DNA of 64,000 nt from Limanda limanda (taxonomy: Eukaryota; Chordata; Actinopteri; Pleuronectiformes; Pleuronectidae): assembly GCF_963576545.1 (NCBI RefSeq), contig NC_083649.1:5259406-5323405 (forward strand), in the 5' to 3' direction. The notes below the pieces were generated by a model. It worked only from the letters and a program-made list of their open reading frames with translations, was not told the DNA's origin and made no database searches. The position numbers and the translations under genes were made by a program. Shown here piece after piece: positions 12,357 through 26,400 of this stretch. The number at the start of each line of letters is the position of its first letter. The first letter of the stretch is position 1.

Positions 12357-14709
12357 ATGCAGCTGAATCCCGTCATCGTGACTCTCTTCCTTCTTGGCGC
12401 AGGTAAAAAAAAATGATCCATACAGACCTTTTAAAGAAATTGTTGGTACCGCTATCAAATAAGGTTCCCTAAATAAAGAGTTGCTGTACTTGATGCTGTT
12501 ATTTATCCTTTGGTAATAAACAATTTATCATAGCCTTATACAACCAAGTCATATAGAGAACATATTTATTGCAAGGTTGGTTGAAATCCCACGCTTCTGT
12601 GTTTTCTGCTGGATAAGGATGCAGTAATAAATGTTTGCCTTCCATTAATCAATGTTTCTCACTTTTCTATAACAGGCGTTAGAAGGTTTAGTTGTTTATT
12701 AAGGATTGTTTTGATTAAAGATGCTAAGCTTATGTTAGTCTAGATTACAAGAACGTAGTTGAACCCGTTATCTCAACCTGGCAACACAAACCCTGCTCTT
12801 CATATTGCTTATGAATGATTTACGAAGCTTTACGTAACTATTTATTTACCATCTATTAAGCCAGTATTAAAAGTTATAACCATTTAATAAATTGTACCAT
12901 GAGAAAAAGTCAAACCAGAATTTATTACCCCCCACTGGGAACCATCTGAAACTATACCAGTGGGTTTAGACAACAATGGTTCGGTGTGAGACCTCTGATC
13001 CATAAGTACAAAAAAGTGTAAAAAACTATATCAGCAAATAAGGTTATGTTTCCTTCTAATCTCGCTCTTTTCTATGCAATAAACTGAGATGACGTAATGG
13101 ACATTAAGGCGTGGAACAGTGAGCCTTATTTTCTCTCAGAAGTCGAAACTGTACTGTTTTTTATTGGCTTGTACCAAACCCAAGCTCAACCTTTACCCGT
13201 GCAACACCCAGCTCACCTCGATGGCCCGGTGATTATTCATGTCATGGTGTTGGCACATTCATTTATTGTGGAGGAATCTAATAAATAACAGGAAAAAAAT
13301 GTATTGCTTCACAACGATCTGAAGGGAGCCTCTGAAAATAAAGGAGCTGCATTTCCTTATGGTTGATGGTTGATGGTGGAAGGTTGATAGCTGCAGTCAT
13401 AAATGTTGAAAGTGTTTGTTAAAAGGGTTAGACACAGTTATCGTCTCACTAAACTGGTGCTGGTGAGTCAAAGATTACGTTTATTACCGTCGACATATCC
13501 TCATTGTAAAACATGTCCTGCACCGCTATAATTAAATAACGTCATCCCGTGGACGTGTCTTCAACATTTTGCCGCAAATACTGTTGAAATTAAAAATGCT
13601 AGATTTCAATGACTCTTTTTCAACTCTTTTCTTTCTTTTGGCTCTTTCTGTCACAGTGGCTTTGTGTCGAGGGCAGGACGCCACAACTACACCTGACCCT
13701 CCCACTCGTACAACCATCCCAGCAACAACCACACAAACGAAAGCACCAGAAACCACTTTGACAACCTTAACTACCCCTGTGCCAGGACTCACTACCCCTG
13801 CGACAGGACTCACTACCCCTGCGACAGTCCCCGGTACCCCTGAGCCAGGACTCACTACCCCTGAGCCAGGACTCACTACCCCTGAGCCAGGACTCACTAC
13901 CCCTGTGACAGTCCCCGGTACCCCTGTGACAGTCCCCGGCACCCCTGTGACCCCTGTGACCCCTGAGCCCCCTGTGACAGAGCCCATCACACCTGAGCCC
14001 CAGGAAGAGGTTCCCCCTGGGCTTTCCGATGGCGCCATAGCTGGCATCACCATTGGCTCCATCGCTGGAGTGGCTGCAGTTGGTGAGTACAGTGCACGAG
14101 GCCGGTTCTCACTAAGAAAACAAAACCGATGAAAAGTTTTGGATTGGTAGAAGCAAAATACTCCCAACTGGGCTGTTTTAAAGTCCAGATGAGTCAAACT
14201 CACGACCTCATGATTTTGAGACAAGTAAAAATGATAAGATGATACGCAACTTACCTTCTTTGTCATCTTATTATCACATAACTCAACATCCATCATTTTA
14301 ACATTGTCTGCCACATAAATTTGGCTTTGTTACTCAGACTTGGTATTTGAGCATTTTGACGAAGTGCAACCTTTCATCTAGTACTTCTTAATCACGACCT
14401 ATCAGGAGAGTTTTAATATCGAGCTTTGCTTCAATCTGTTATTTGTTTGTTTAATAATTTCCTATGAATGAAATTAAATAAACTTTAGTGTGAATCAGCC
14501 GTAAATCTGAACCAGAGGAAGTTCGACTGATGAGCAGCGAGCAAACACACCCAAACTAGCAATACAAGATAAACAAAGTAAAAATGTGGCAAAAAACTAG
14601 AATGTAATGTGTGAACAGGTCGGGAACAAACACTGAAAAGCATCTGTCTATCTTTTTTCTTACAGGTGGTGGGATCTTTGGTTTGTTGAAGTTCACCGGG
14701 AAGATCTGA
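12357..14709 (+). CDS. Small mucin-like type I membrane glycoprotein, 171 aa, three coding exons
   Basis: Coding exons: 12357-12402, 13657-14082 and 14666-14709 (TGA). All junctions are GT-AG and phase 1, and the frame stays open throughout. The first 15 residues (MQLNPVIVTLFLLGA) plus Val-Ala-Leu-Cys form a signal peptide. The middle is almost only Thr, Pro, Gly, Val and Glu, including seven-residue repeats of the type PGLTTPE/A and VPGTPVT encoded by a 21-bp minisatellite (about 13783-13960). This gives many predicted O-glycosylation sites. A glycine/alanine/isoleucine-rich hydrophobic segment follows a Gly-Leu-Ser-Asp-Gly motif and runs into exon 3. A very short basic tail (Leu-Lys-Phe-Thr-Gly-Lys-Ile) ends the protein. 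It probably sits at the cell surface or is shed. I do not recognise a named orthologue. It faces usp2 tail to tail. Confidence 0.72.
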
Positions 14710-17700
14710 GGACAGCTCTAGCCAAACAGCAGTTTAAATTGTAAAGCATAGTAAACAATAACCTTCCTAAACTGATTAATTAGTGACCATATTAAATGGA
14801 TAAAGAAAAAGGCCCAAATGTCTGAAAGGCCCAATGAGAGAATATACATTTGTTGTCCTAGACTTAGGATAATTTAATGGGCCGGGAGGAAGACATGTGT
14901 AGATCGGGAAACATCCCATAGTTGATCAAAACCTGTTTTGGTACATAGAAGTTAATTTAAAAAATTGTACAAGTCACTTTTTTTTAATTTAAAAGATACT
15001 GCTAAGGTTTTTTATTTTTTTTAATTTTTAAATCTGTAAATATTAACAATAATGATACAGTTTTCCTAATATGTATTTTTTTATATTTGGAGCAGGTGCA
15101 GAGGGGAAAAAATAAATTACCGCTTGGATTCTGAATTGAAAGTCTATATTTATATATGGAGCAAAAACTGTGAAATCACTATATATCTTTAATAAATGAC
15201 ACTTTTCCCTTACTTTAAAGTGGCGTTTGTGATTTTTTTTATTATATCTGGTAAATGTGACGATAGCTGAAAATATCGGAGCAAAGTCCACATGTTGATT
15301 GTGTAAGTACATCCCGGCAAACCTGCCTTGTTTGCTCATTTTATGAGGATATTGAGGTTTCGGTGTGTACGTGACTTTCATGACAAAGATGGTTTCTACT
15401 CGGTTTCACTTTGACAAAGACCGAACACGACACGTTATTTATTGTCTTTGGAAATTATAGAATTAAATATGGAGTTTTCAACCACATCGTCAGTGAATTG
15501 GGCTTCAAACATAATCGACTTGTCTTGACTTAATAGTTAATAAGGCAAATAATAATAAGGCAGCAGCCCAAGTGGTCAAAATGTGAATTCATTTTAGTGC
15601 TACTTTATTTTGTTACCTCCTCTACCTGATAACGTAAGTTATAAAGTCTAAATTCAGAAAGAATCAAAGTTAAATACATCGATACTTCCTTGTTGTTTTG
15701 GACTCTTTGGTCCACGTCACGTCGGCTTGGCGCTAGAAACTGAAGCATTAAAAGAGAATCAGTCTTACTCGAACATTCTGTGACACCAAGTTTAATACGA
15801 TTGTTGAAAAGTGTAATTTTTACCCTGTATGGATTAAACAATATATAAAGTTGTCATATTAACAAGTGAGCTTTAGACAAACTGGGTGGCAGATTGTGGA
15901 CAAACAGCTAAGCTCAGTTAATCGGCTGCTGACTTGAGCTTCATATTTTATGGACAGATTTCACACTGGTACTAATCTTCTTATATAACCGTCAGTGATA
16001 AGGCCAGTAAGCTTATTGTTCAAAATGTGAAACTATTAGGCCACAATAAAAATTTTTAAACTTGAACTTTCTTTTATCCTTTGGAATTAAGACCTAAACC
16101 ACAAGACTGGGACATTTATGACTTTACTCTTTTTAAACTTCTTTGTACTGATGCTGTCGTAAATTATGCAGTATTGCAAAGAACCAAACAGATTCCTTTC
16201 ATGGTCACAAGCAAAGAAGATAAACATACACAGGCACATGTTGTTTCAATTAGCATTTGAGTCAGAAAACATTGAACAGCTATATCGGATGATGAGTTAA
16301 TCTTACATATGCATAGTGTACTTATATATAACTATTGAGAATGGGTTATGACAGCAGATATAAACCAGCTGCGGTTAAGTAAAATATATTTTGGCTATTT
16401 TCTTTTTAGGGGTCAAAACCCTTAATGTTAGTGCTACAGTTGTTTGGGTAAATGCAGGTAACTCATTGTCAGATAAATCTTTACCTGTTAATAATCCACT
16501 GTTAATCAAAAATGTGTATTATTAATTGTTAAGATAAAAAAATATTTGACAGAAAATGTGATTCTTCCCAAATAAATCATTTCCAACGAAATCATAATTG
16601 ATCATTGTTACAGCAGCTGAAGATAAAGATACAGTGAGTTGATGAACAGGTCAAACTCAGGAGCAGGTTTCCAGAGTGGACTTTGCCCCCCCCCCCATCC
16701 CCCGGCAGGCGGCCACAGGTTTTATGGTTCGGTCATTAGCTGTGGAAGTGTCAACATGGCGAGTGCTCGTTAAGAACACTGAAAGCATCGCTGCCCCCAA
16801 ATCACTGTTAATACCCCGAGCTGTGTGATTGGCCCATATGGTGAGGAGGGGGGCCGGCGGGGGGGTGTGTGCACATGCTGGGGGAAGGGACCGCCCATCG
16901 GAGCATGTTTGCAAAGATGAGAATGAAATATTTCAATTAAATTAGTCTTATATAATCCAATATTTTTGCACAGGCTCTAACGTGTGACCCCCCCAGAACT
17001 CAGAGTATGTGTGTGTTTGTACTTGTGTTCAACTTGTGTCCACACAACCATGATATGATAAATGAACCCCTATATATCTATGATACCTAAATATTTATAT
17101 TTATGTATCTATTCAAGATTTCAAGAATCAAGAATCAAAAAAGTACAATCAAAAAAGTAAACACGGTTCAACCTCTATCAACAGTTTTACATAATAAGTG
17201 AAAAGAGAATCTAACTAAGCAACTTAAGGACAAAAGAAAAACTATATGCAAAAGACACAGAACGTATATTAAATTTAAGTATTGTAAATTTGAAGTAGAA
17301 TCGGAGTATAACGGCTGTTTTAATGCTTTATCCTAATTCTCACTTTGATAACTAAGTGACCTGAACCATTAAACGTTAATGGGTCCAAGGTGCAGTGTGT
17401 AGAAGGGAAAATTGAATGTATTACATTTTGTGTTGAGATCATTGTGTGTCGTTGTGATGTCAGTATCTCAGAATGAGCCTTCGATAGCAACACCGGCTCC
17501 GCTTGCACATTTCTACACTCGCTGAAGGTCAATTTTCTTCTGTGTGTCCATGAAACTCCCGACACTCACAACCCTTTAGTTCCAGACTCAACACCGACTG
17601 TGTGAGAGGCTCAGTTTGTGTTACAGCTGCAGCAACACTCAGACTCTGCTGCTGATAACGTGATCTGTTCTCATATCGGCCTTGTTACCAGCAGAACATC

Positions 17701-19384
17701 TGTCTGAGGCGCGAACACACACAGATACACACACACACACAAACACACACACACTCATTTCTCTTTCCTCAGGCATTAAAAAGCTCAAGGACAAGAGTTA
17801 ACGAAGAGAGGAAACATGACGTCCACAGTCGAACCTTCAGTGGTTTTATAATATACATGGATGTTGTTGAATATCAGATATTAACCAGTTACTGTGTGAT
17901 TTTCACCTGATAAACCAGGTCCTTCTTATTCCTCATGTCCAACAATGATCTGACAATTTATTCTGTGTGGGTGAAGTGTTTCTTCAGTGCAAAAGAACAC
18001 ACAGCGTCCTCTAGTGGTGCAGATGGGGACTAGCACCCTCTGTCACATGGCCTTGCCGCATGTGTGTCAGAGGTCGCACTACTGGCACAAATCCAACCTG
18101 ACAAAAAGCCTGGACATTATATCACCGATCAATGTTTTTATATAAAGGATAACGGATGAAATGACTGAATGTTATGTGCAAAGAGTCACTCGTAATAATT
18201 GATTCATAGAGAATTATCGCCGACGCTGCAGTTCCTCCTCAGCTTCACAGATTTGTCACTGCACTTCGGTAACAGGAATCGATTGAACCTAATAACAAAG
18301 GAAAGTTTCTTTTTAAACCCACTGAACCCTACCTGCACCGCAGCAAACAGCAGACACACAAAGGTTAGTGAATAAATACTGGGATATTTAATATTTTCCA
18401 ACATGTTTTTCCTCGGGAGCTCAAAGACAAAAGAACACAGGTAATAAAACCATCATGACAATAGAAATACGACATTCAACGTATGTTAAAGTTGTTTTTT
18501 TGTCTCCTGGAAAGTGCAAATATTCGCTCAAATGTCTACAACAGTAACTTGAAAGATATAATGAGTCCAACGTTGTGTTTTCATCTCATCCCACGAGCCC
18601 CCGAGTGGCCAGAGGAATTTGTAATTGCTTCTCGATGTAGTTTAGCAAAGATATCTGTCGGAGAGGATGAGCTGAATGAAGAGCATCTGGTTAAACACAC
18701 AGTATAAAGCTTGTATTGTTGGTTTAACATTCCTTCCCAGCTTCCATTCTGTTGCCTGAATAAATAACGATATGATAAAAATGAGCGGATGATTCAGCCT
18801 CAGTTGAGTTTTCGATGTAAAGTCAGCTTTACTTTACTTCCTGGGGGGGGAAGTAGTGCCGATGCATATTTATACAGCTGCTTTGGTATACCAGGCTTTC
18901 CCGCAGTTGAGATACATTCACCTCGCTGCCCATAAATACTGTACAAAAATAAAAATGTGCTGTGACATGAAACCTCCCCTGTGCATCCGTGGGTTTCCAC
19001 TGTTCCCAGCAGAAAACCAGCGTCCGCTGTCATATCACTGGCATCATATTAAATAAGAATACATAATATATTGGAGTCAGTGTGTGGGATATCTTTCAAG
19101 TCCATGTGTCCATATTCAAAGTGGCAAAACAAATCCACACACTTGGCAAAAGGGTCCATGAAGAGCTGGAAATGTTATTTTTTAAATGAAAATAAACTAG
19201 AATGAAGCAAAACGTCATTTTCTTCCTCCACCGTGGTGGCGACGCATTCACATCCACCTTCATGAGGTTCAAGGTTCTTTTTTCTTCCTCCACAGCAACC
19301 TTGTAATGGCAGTTCTTTCTCCACTAGGAGGAGCTCTCTCCACACAGGCAGAGTCTGCATTCACAGGCTCAGTCGTTGGTGCAG
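14710..19384. other. Intergenic stretch between the mucin-like gene and usp2
   Basis: The left end is the 3' UTR of the mucin-like gene; candidate poly(A) signals include AATAAA near 15108. The right end is the 3' UTR and downstream flank of usp2. In between I see a poly-C run at about 16687, CA-rich tracts near 17720-17755 and AT-rich unique DNA, but no exon-like frame. Open frames of 60-112 aa look random. Confidence 0.5.
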
Positions 19385-19445
19385 CTCCTTCCTCTTCCTC
19401 TTCCTCTTCCTCTTCCTCCTCCTTCTCCACCTCCTCCTCCTCGGC
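19385..19445 (-). repeat. GAG/GAA-rich microsatellite in the usp2 3' UTR
   Basis: Directly after the usp2 stop codon (minus strand) lies an imperfect (GAG)n/(GAA)n tract. It makes an out-of-frame glutamate-rich ORF (minus strand, through 19269-19727) that could be mistaken for coding sequence. The confirmed usp2 frame ends at TAG 19448-19450, so this is untranslated. Confidence 0.75.
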
Positions 19446-19447
19446 GT

Positions 19448-22400
19448 CTAGAGCCGACATGTCTGATATTTGGCGTGTGGGGATGTGGTCAGCTCGTAGA
19501 AGAGCACGTAGGCGTTGCTGCTGCGGACCTGACTGGAGGACATGGGGCTCACCCTGCAGAGAACACAACACACGGGTCGTTAAAACACTGGAAACACACA
19601 TGGCTTTGTGTTCTTGGAGAATTTTAATGTTTATAAGATCACACAGCTTTCTATCAGGTTTATAAAGTGATATGATGATGTGAGAGTGGATGGGAGTTGC
19701 TACCTGCAGTCGTTGTAGCTGTACCACTCCCCCAGCGCCTGGTTCTTGCAGTACGCTGTGTAGTGGCCTCCCAGAGTATTTCCCGAGTGGTTGGACACTG
19801 CGTACAGGTTGTACACGGGACGCTCTGCAGGGACAGACACAACATCAGTCAGTCAGAGCTCATCAAATCTAGCCGACGCTTCGGAAAAAAGTGCAGGACT
19901 CGTCCGGGACGCCGGGTACTCACCGCTGCTCTCAGAGGCGAACTCCCGCAGGTCCAGCTCTTTCAGAGGGAAGTTGACGTACGTGGAGAGTTTGCTCGCT
20001 CGGACGTTAGAGTCGGAGAAACGCTTCAGGTCTGAGAGGAGCGTTCGGTCAAGGAAACCAAACTGATTCAAATCAACATTGTATTCGACATACTAGACAT
20101 TTCAAATACAGTAAATGTATTCAGTTAAACCTTTAATGTACTTTATATTGGATTGTACTTCACTTTGTGTGGTTGTTTGTCAGCTCATCAAATATGATGC
20201 ACTGACAAGTTCAGTATTAGTTAAATCTCTCATTTAAACTTGACTGTGTTTGCTACGTTTCTTTATTACATCCTTTAGACATTACGTGAATAAAGAGCTG
20301 CAGGTCTGTGTGTCTGTGTGAATGAAGGCGGAGGCTGAGCTTAAACACAAACAGCAACACATGCAACGACCACCCGCAGGTTTGTGCAGCTGTACGTGTG
20401 TGTTTATTTATCCGAACGAGCCAAGAACACAACGCCACCGTTTCAGACGTACGTACGGAAAGCTCTGGAAAGCTGAGTGGAACCTACTTGTGAGAGATGC
20501 ATGAACAAACTCATAAGATAACCAGATTTGACCAGACTAGACAGACTAGATGGATTGCTCGGTATGTAGGTAGGAAGGTTGGTATGTAGGTAGGTAGGTA
20601 GGAAGGTATGTAGGTATGTAAGTTGCTGTAAGTGTCACCAAGGCGTGAGGGAAAGGATACGAAGCACGAGGATCTGAGGGAACTTCTGGATGCAGAATCG
20701 TTTGGTGCATTTCCTTCTGGTTTTGCATTTCTTGCACGTCTGAGAGAAAATTAGACAAACACAGGTTGAGTCAGTGAGATGCTGCTGCTGCTGAATAACA
20801 TCACATGTCACCTCCAGAATAGAATCAGGGAGCGGGCGGGGCCTCTTACCGGCCTCTCGTCTCCATCCAGCACATCTTCTTTAGTAAAGAGTCTCAAACA
20901 GTCTTTGAGACTTACTTCGCCTGAGCTCTTCTGTGGAGACACGGAGGATATCGGTGTCAATACAGTGCAGACTTCAGGACTCAATAGACTAGCTACTACT
21001 TCTTATAAAGGATTGATGTGTAGAAAACCTTTGGAAAGTGAGTGCAAGAGTGTGAGTGTGCTGACCTGTGCAATAGGTATCGATAAGTCCCAGAACGGAT
21101 CGAACACAGTGGAACGGAAACCACAGACGGAGCAAGTCAGAGAACTTTTCAACTGTCCGACGAATAAATCTACAGGCGGAGACAAAAGATGGAGGATTAA
21201 CTTTAATGTTCAATTGTGGTTTGAGATCATTTCACAGCCACATTTACAACAAAAACTCACCCACTACTTTGCTGTCCTCTCGCTCCAGGTACATATTCCA
21301 CATTCTGTTGCCTTTCTCCTCGTCCCTGTGGACAACGATCATTTTCACATATTAGGAGAAATCCTGAACTCACACGTGCAGCAGAGCTACTGAGCAGCGA
21401 AGGTGTCGGGGACTTACGAGAGGTGGTCGAGGTCGTGGGCCGACACCTTGGGGCAGACGGTCACTCTGTTCACTTCGTTATGGAGTCCGTCCAAAAGCAT
21501 TCGCAGGAACTCCTGAGCGTCCTGTTGACTGCGGAGAGACGGACAGAGAAACCGTTAACGTCAATGTTTCAACAGGCATTTTACTTCTTATATTAGGTAT
21601 ATAAAGTCGATTTAAATGAGAACAAAGCTGAGAGTCGGGACGAGGGAGAAACTTACTTGCAGCCGACAAATTTGGGAGCGACTCTCTGGATCTGGTTCCT
21701 GAAATCGGACGGACTGATGGCGTCGTTGTTGACAGACGTCCACAGGCTTTGAGTCAGTTTAGCAAACTCTGAGACAGGAGACGGAGGAAAGAGAACACGG
21801 TTATTACAATTCTGAATGAAGTGTGGATTTTCAAAAATAGGGAATTGATCCTCTGGAAACAATGCGATTGGGTCAGACACACATGAGGACGGACAGCAGC
21901 ACTACAAACATACTGATGCTGTTTCAAGCCTGGGAATATAAAAACTAAACCACATTATAAAACTCCAGAACAAGAAAAACAGGGACTTGTACCGAATATT
22001 GGAAAACAAGTGTTTTTTACTACAACACAAAAGCCATGTAGGAGTCCTTTTATGTACTATTATTTAATACAAGATAATGATTTAAGTATTCTGTGATTCA
22101 ATTCAGTTAGGTGGTTTATCTGCCAATATGTATTTCCATGTTAAATGATGCTGTAGGGCAGATCCGATGAAAATTTAGTCTAGATCCAGGAGATAGTTTA
22201 GAGCGTTTCATTGATTTCTCAGAAAATAATAAAAGGATCTTTATGTAAAAAGTCTGGCACGTTTAGGGAACTGATATCGTTGAGTCTGTGAAATTTGGTG
22301 CAGCTTGATTGGATTTAAGGGAACTTTTGGGACTCGGCGGATGACGCTTGTTCTCTGTGTCTTTCAGTGATCAGGGTCCAAAGCTGTCACGTCTTCAGCA

Positions 22401-23363
22401 ATGATTTATTGCAGCAGAGCAATTAATTCCTGCAATTGGAGACTAAACGACATATAAACCAATAAAATGTCACCTACTGCAGAGCCATGAAGTGACTCAT
22501 GTTCCTCGTAGCGATCTGATAACGTGTCTCGCTCGGAGTTTCGTCTTACCTTCCATCAGAGCTGCACTCGACCCGCAGTTGTTGTTGAGGTCTGTGTGAT
22601 GGACGTTCCTCAGGCAGTAGTCCCTCAGCTCCGGAGTGTTGCTCAGACATTGTAGGATTGAGTTCATGAAACACTGAAAATCACAAACACACAGAGAAGG
22701 ATTAATCAAATGTAGATGTGGAGTCAGATGATGGCGCGAGTGGGTCAAAGTGCAGCGAGATACAGAGTTTATTACAAAGTGGAGTAAGAGAACTCACCGT
22801 GTTGCCCAGGTTCCTCAGTCCCACCAGGCCTTGAGGACTCTTGTTCTGCTCAAAGAAAAAAACAGAAGAGATTCTTGTTTATTCACGCAAATGTCAGGGG
22901 ATGATGAGTTTAACAGGAACGACCGAGAGGAGTCGAATAACATGAGACACACGGGAGAAAACCACCAGGGACGAACAGGTTGTTGGTCGATAAAGAAAAA
23001 CTCTGACGGGATCTGGACAACATGAAAGCAGACGACAAACCTGGAGCTCACTGTGCAGATGTGTCTTTCTAGTATCCACACGTTGACAGAACTAAGGAAC
23101 TTATATTTAGTTTTCCCTCTCATCAGTGTGTTCTCGTGCACATCCCAGCTGAGCAGCTTGCACATGACTGTATGACAGCAAACCGTGCTACATTCCTGAA
23201 GTGTGAATCAGCCTCACAGGACTGTGGAGCATTTATTCCACAACATGGTATGACGGTCACACTGTTGCAGCAGCAGCAGCAGCGTGCTGGAGACATGAGC
23301 TCCTGTTCCACACGCTCTGATGAGAAATGCCACAGTGTGTTCTGACCTTTCCCTGCACCGATG

Positions 23364-23405
<42 letters not shown>

Positions 23406-26400
23406 ACCGTGACGTCCCACAAACATGTGATGCAGGCTGATGGGAAAAGTTTGCCTGAGATTCTCAGAACACAACGTGAAGCGTCAACCAGCAGCTACAC
23501 ATTTTTGTGCTGCAGCCTGGTTGTGTATTAACTTGTGTTTCTACTTTGTACCTCTAAGTTAGTCAGAAAAGACCCTGTGTCCTTCACCCGACCCCCAGAG
23601 GGTCTGTCCTATAGCCTTGGTTGCTATGGTGACAGGCAATCGCCTCACGCTCAATGTCCGATTGGCTCCCGGCCCCTCAGGACCCTCAAAGAATAAGTGT
23701 TACAGGTAATGGAGCGATGGATAATACAAAACTATTATTTCTTTCAAAAACAAACTAGTATTGTCTAGTTTATCTGTTCTACATCGGGCTGAACGATTTG
23801 GCCAAATTTAAATCAGTCTTTATCGATAATTATCATTATTTATCTTAAGTTTAAAGACAGATCTTTTGAGTGAAGGTTTGAAACTCGTCTTTATGCGCAG
23901 AGAAAGACTAACACTTAGATCAATTACATATCGACGCAGAGTTATATTGAACTTTTGCTATATTGCTGAAAATAACATGCTCATGATTCAGGAGAGATTT
24001 TATTACATAAGGGTTTAATAACTTTAATTATGGGTGGCGGGCTGTGGCTCCTTCAGTCTGCCTGCCTGAGTGTCCTCGGGCAGGAATCTGAACCCTCAAA
24101 GATGTGTGATAGAAAGATCCCAGATTATAGAAGCACTGTACGAATGTGTGTGTGTGAAGTGATTTGAGTGTTTGTTACAACTAGAAAAATTCACTTTCAC
24201 CATTTAAAAGAAGCGAGAGATTGATCTGAACGTCACAAACCAAATAACACACCGGTGAATAACTGCTGTGAACTCATTAATATGTTGTAATCCCTCGTTC
24301 ACTCTCGGTGTGAGTGCTCATTGACAGGTGACACCCGTCCCTCTGACCTGCAGCTCATCCTGACTGAGGGAACAAAGTGACTGAGTAACGTGGTGACTCA
24401 GAGCAGCGCTGTCACGCATCGGCTCCTCCGCTGCTGCCGGCCGAGCAGCTGCAGGTATCAGCGTCAGGGCGCAGGAACACATGAGGGCACAACAGCAGAG
24501 ATGTGCAAACTGTTAACGCCGCAGCGACGTCAGCGTCCTGTTAATCACTGAATGATGGCATGGTTTGATTTGCTGTTGCCCCGGGGAAACAGGCAGAGGA
24601 GGGTTGTCTTCTATTTTCCAGTGAATCATACTTGTGGTTATCTTATCAAATGCATGACATCAGCGTTACGGTGGTCACACCATGGGCTGGACATTAAGGA
24701 CGGGAATCGGCAGGGACCTCCCGATACGATGCTATCACGATACTTAGGTGGCGATACGATATGTATTGCGATTCTGTGGGTATTGCGATTCGATATTACG
24801 ATTTCCTGGGATTTCTTTTTTTTTTTAAGTACTGGACCATGGAAAAATGTTGAATCATTCCTTCAAATACAACACAGTCAAATTCACTGAGAGCTTTAAC
24901 AGTTTTATTTCAAATATTAACATTAACTTAATGACTGCCGGGCAGCCAATAGAGAAAAGAAATAAAAATGTGCCCTATTATTGTATAGCCCCTGTCAACT
25001 GCAAACAAACTAACAGATTAAGAAATGTATGCCACCTAGGCTACTTTTAAACAATAAATAAAAGGTAAATTAAATAGAATGAATATAAGTTTACTTAAAA
25101 TATAAACTTTGAAATAAACAAAAAGTAGGCTATTGTTGTTTGCATGTAGGCGATGCAAAGCTAGTGCTTGGGTATTTTTAGATTCTTGTGCAAAAACAAG
25201 AGCTGGTCAACATGCTCTGGGGTGATGTTGCCCCCCCCATATATCCCCCCCCCCGGTATAAACCAATAAATATGTTTTTTTTTTAAATCGATTTGGGAGG
25301 CAGCATTGCGATTTAAAATCGTCATTCACAAGAATTGCAAATTGTAACTGATTTGAATCGATTTCCCCCCCCATCCCTACTGGACATACAGACGGCCGAC
25401 ATGATGGAGCCACAAAAGGGAAGCCGAATCATCTTGATCAACCCTCCTCCACGTTAACACGGGATATGGACCAAACTAAAAAGTCAAAGCACACATTGAA
25501 CAAGTTGTCTCGAAAGTTTCTGTTATCTCAGGTTGTTCTAATCACAAGCGATTTTCAGGGAACGGACGTTTTCCAAAAGTTTTGTTTTTCCGATCTGCAG
25601 AAGGCGACAGAGAGAAGAACCTGTTGTTGTCCTGGTCAGGACGCTCGGTGAAGAGGTTCACAGCATCATGATGTTTATCACTTTGTTCCTAAAGCTGAAA
25701 ATAGAACAGTGGCACTATCAGCTCATAACAGCCGGCTGGGTTGAGATTATTTCCCCTTCTCCTGTGCTCTGTTGTTTGAAGGTGACCATATGGTGCGAGT
25801 GCCAATCCGCCGCTGTGCTCCGGTGGACACCGACCAGCAGGGCTTGGCACGCTAAACAAATCAAGGAGGCGATGCGCTGGGCCGCAGAACGTTATGTCCT
25901 GAACCAGCTTGACATGCTCGGTTAAAGCCGACGCACTGTGAGGAGAGAAGCAACACTCACTCCTGAGCGTGCGGTGCCAGAGAGGCCACTCCCACAGAAA
26001 CAGTATAAACAACGTCTGCACTGTTGTAGCAGCGAAGGAAAAGATCCAATAAAACTTTACTCAAACACAAAGACTCCTCTTAAACTGAGAGAATCATAGG
26101 ATATTAATGTATCTACTGTTGTATGAGAAATTATATATGTATTGCTCAGGGAATTAAATTACAGAATGAATGATGAAGTTAAGGATCTGCAATCATTTTG
26201 TGTTTTCATTTAAGTGGTTATATTTTTTAATGCACAAACTCCACATCCTCTGGCTGCAGCTTCTCAAAGCTGAAGATATGTTGCCTTGTGGGAATGTTGC
26301 ACCACAACGGTGAAAACTGAGGGGGAGAGATAAGGCCAATTATTTTTTATTTGCTCAGTGCTTGACTTTTGCAGGTACTGAGAGAATGAGGAGAAGGATA

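Noticed and set aside
13532..14314. 260-aa minus-strand frame across the mucin-like exon
   Set aside because: Antisense shadow of the Thr/Pro-rich coding exon; it contradicts the well-phased plus-strand splice model.
19269..19727. Glutamate-rich 152-aa minus-strand frame
   Set aside because: It overlaps usp2 exon 12 out of frame and runs through a GAG/GAA microsatellite in the 3' UTR.
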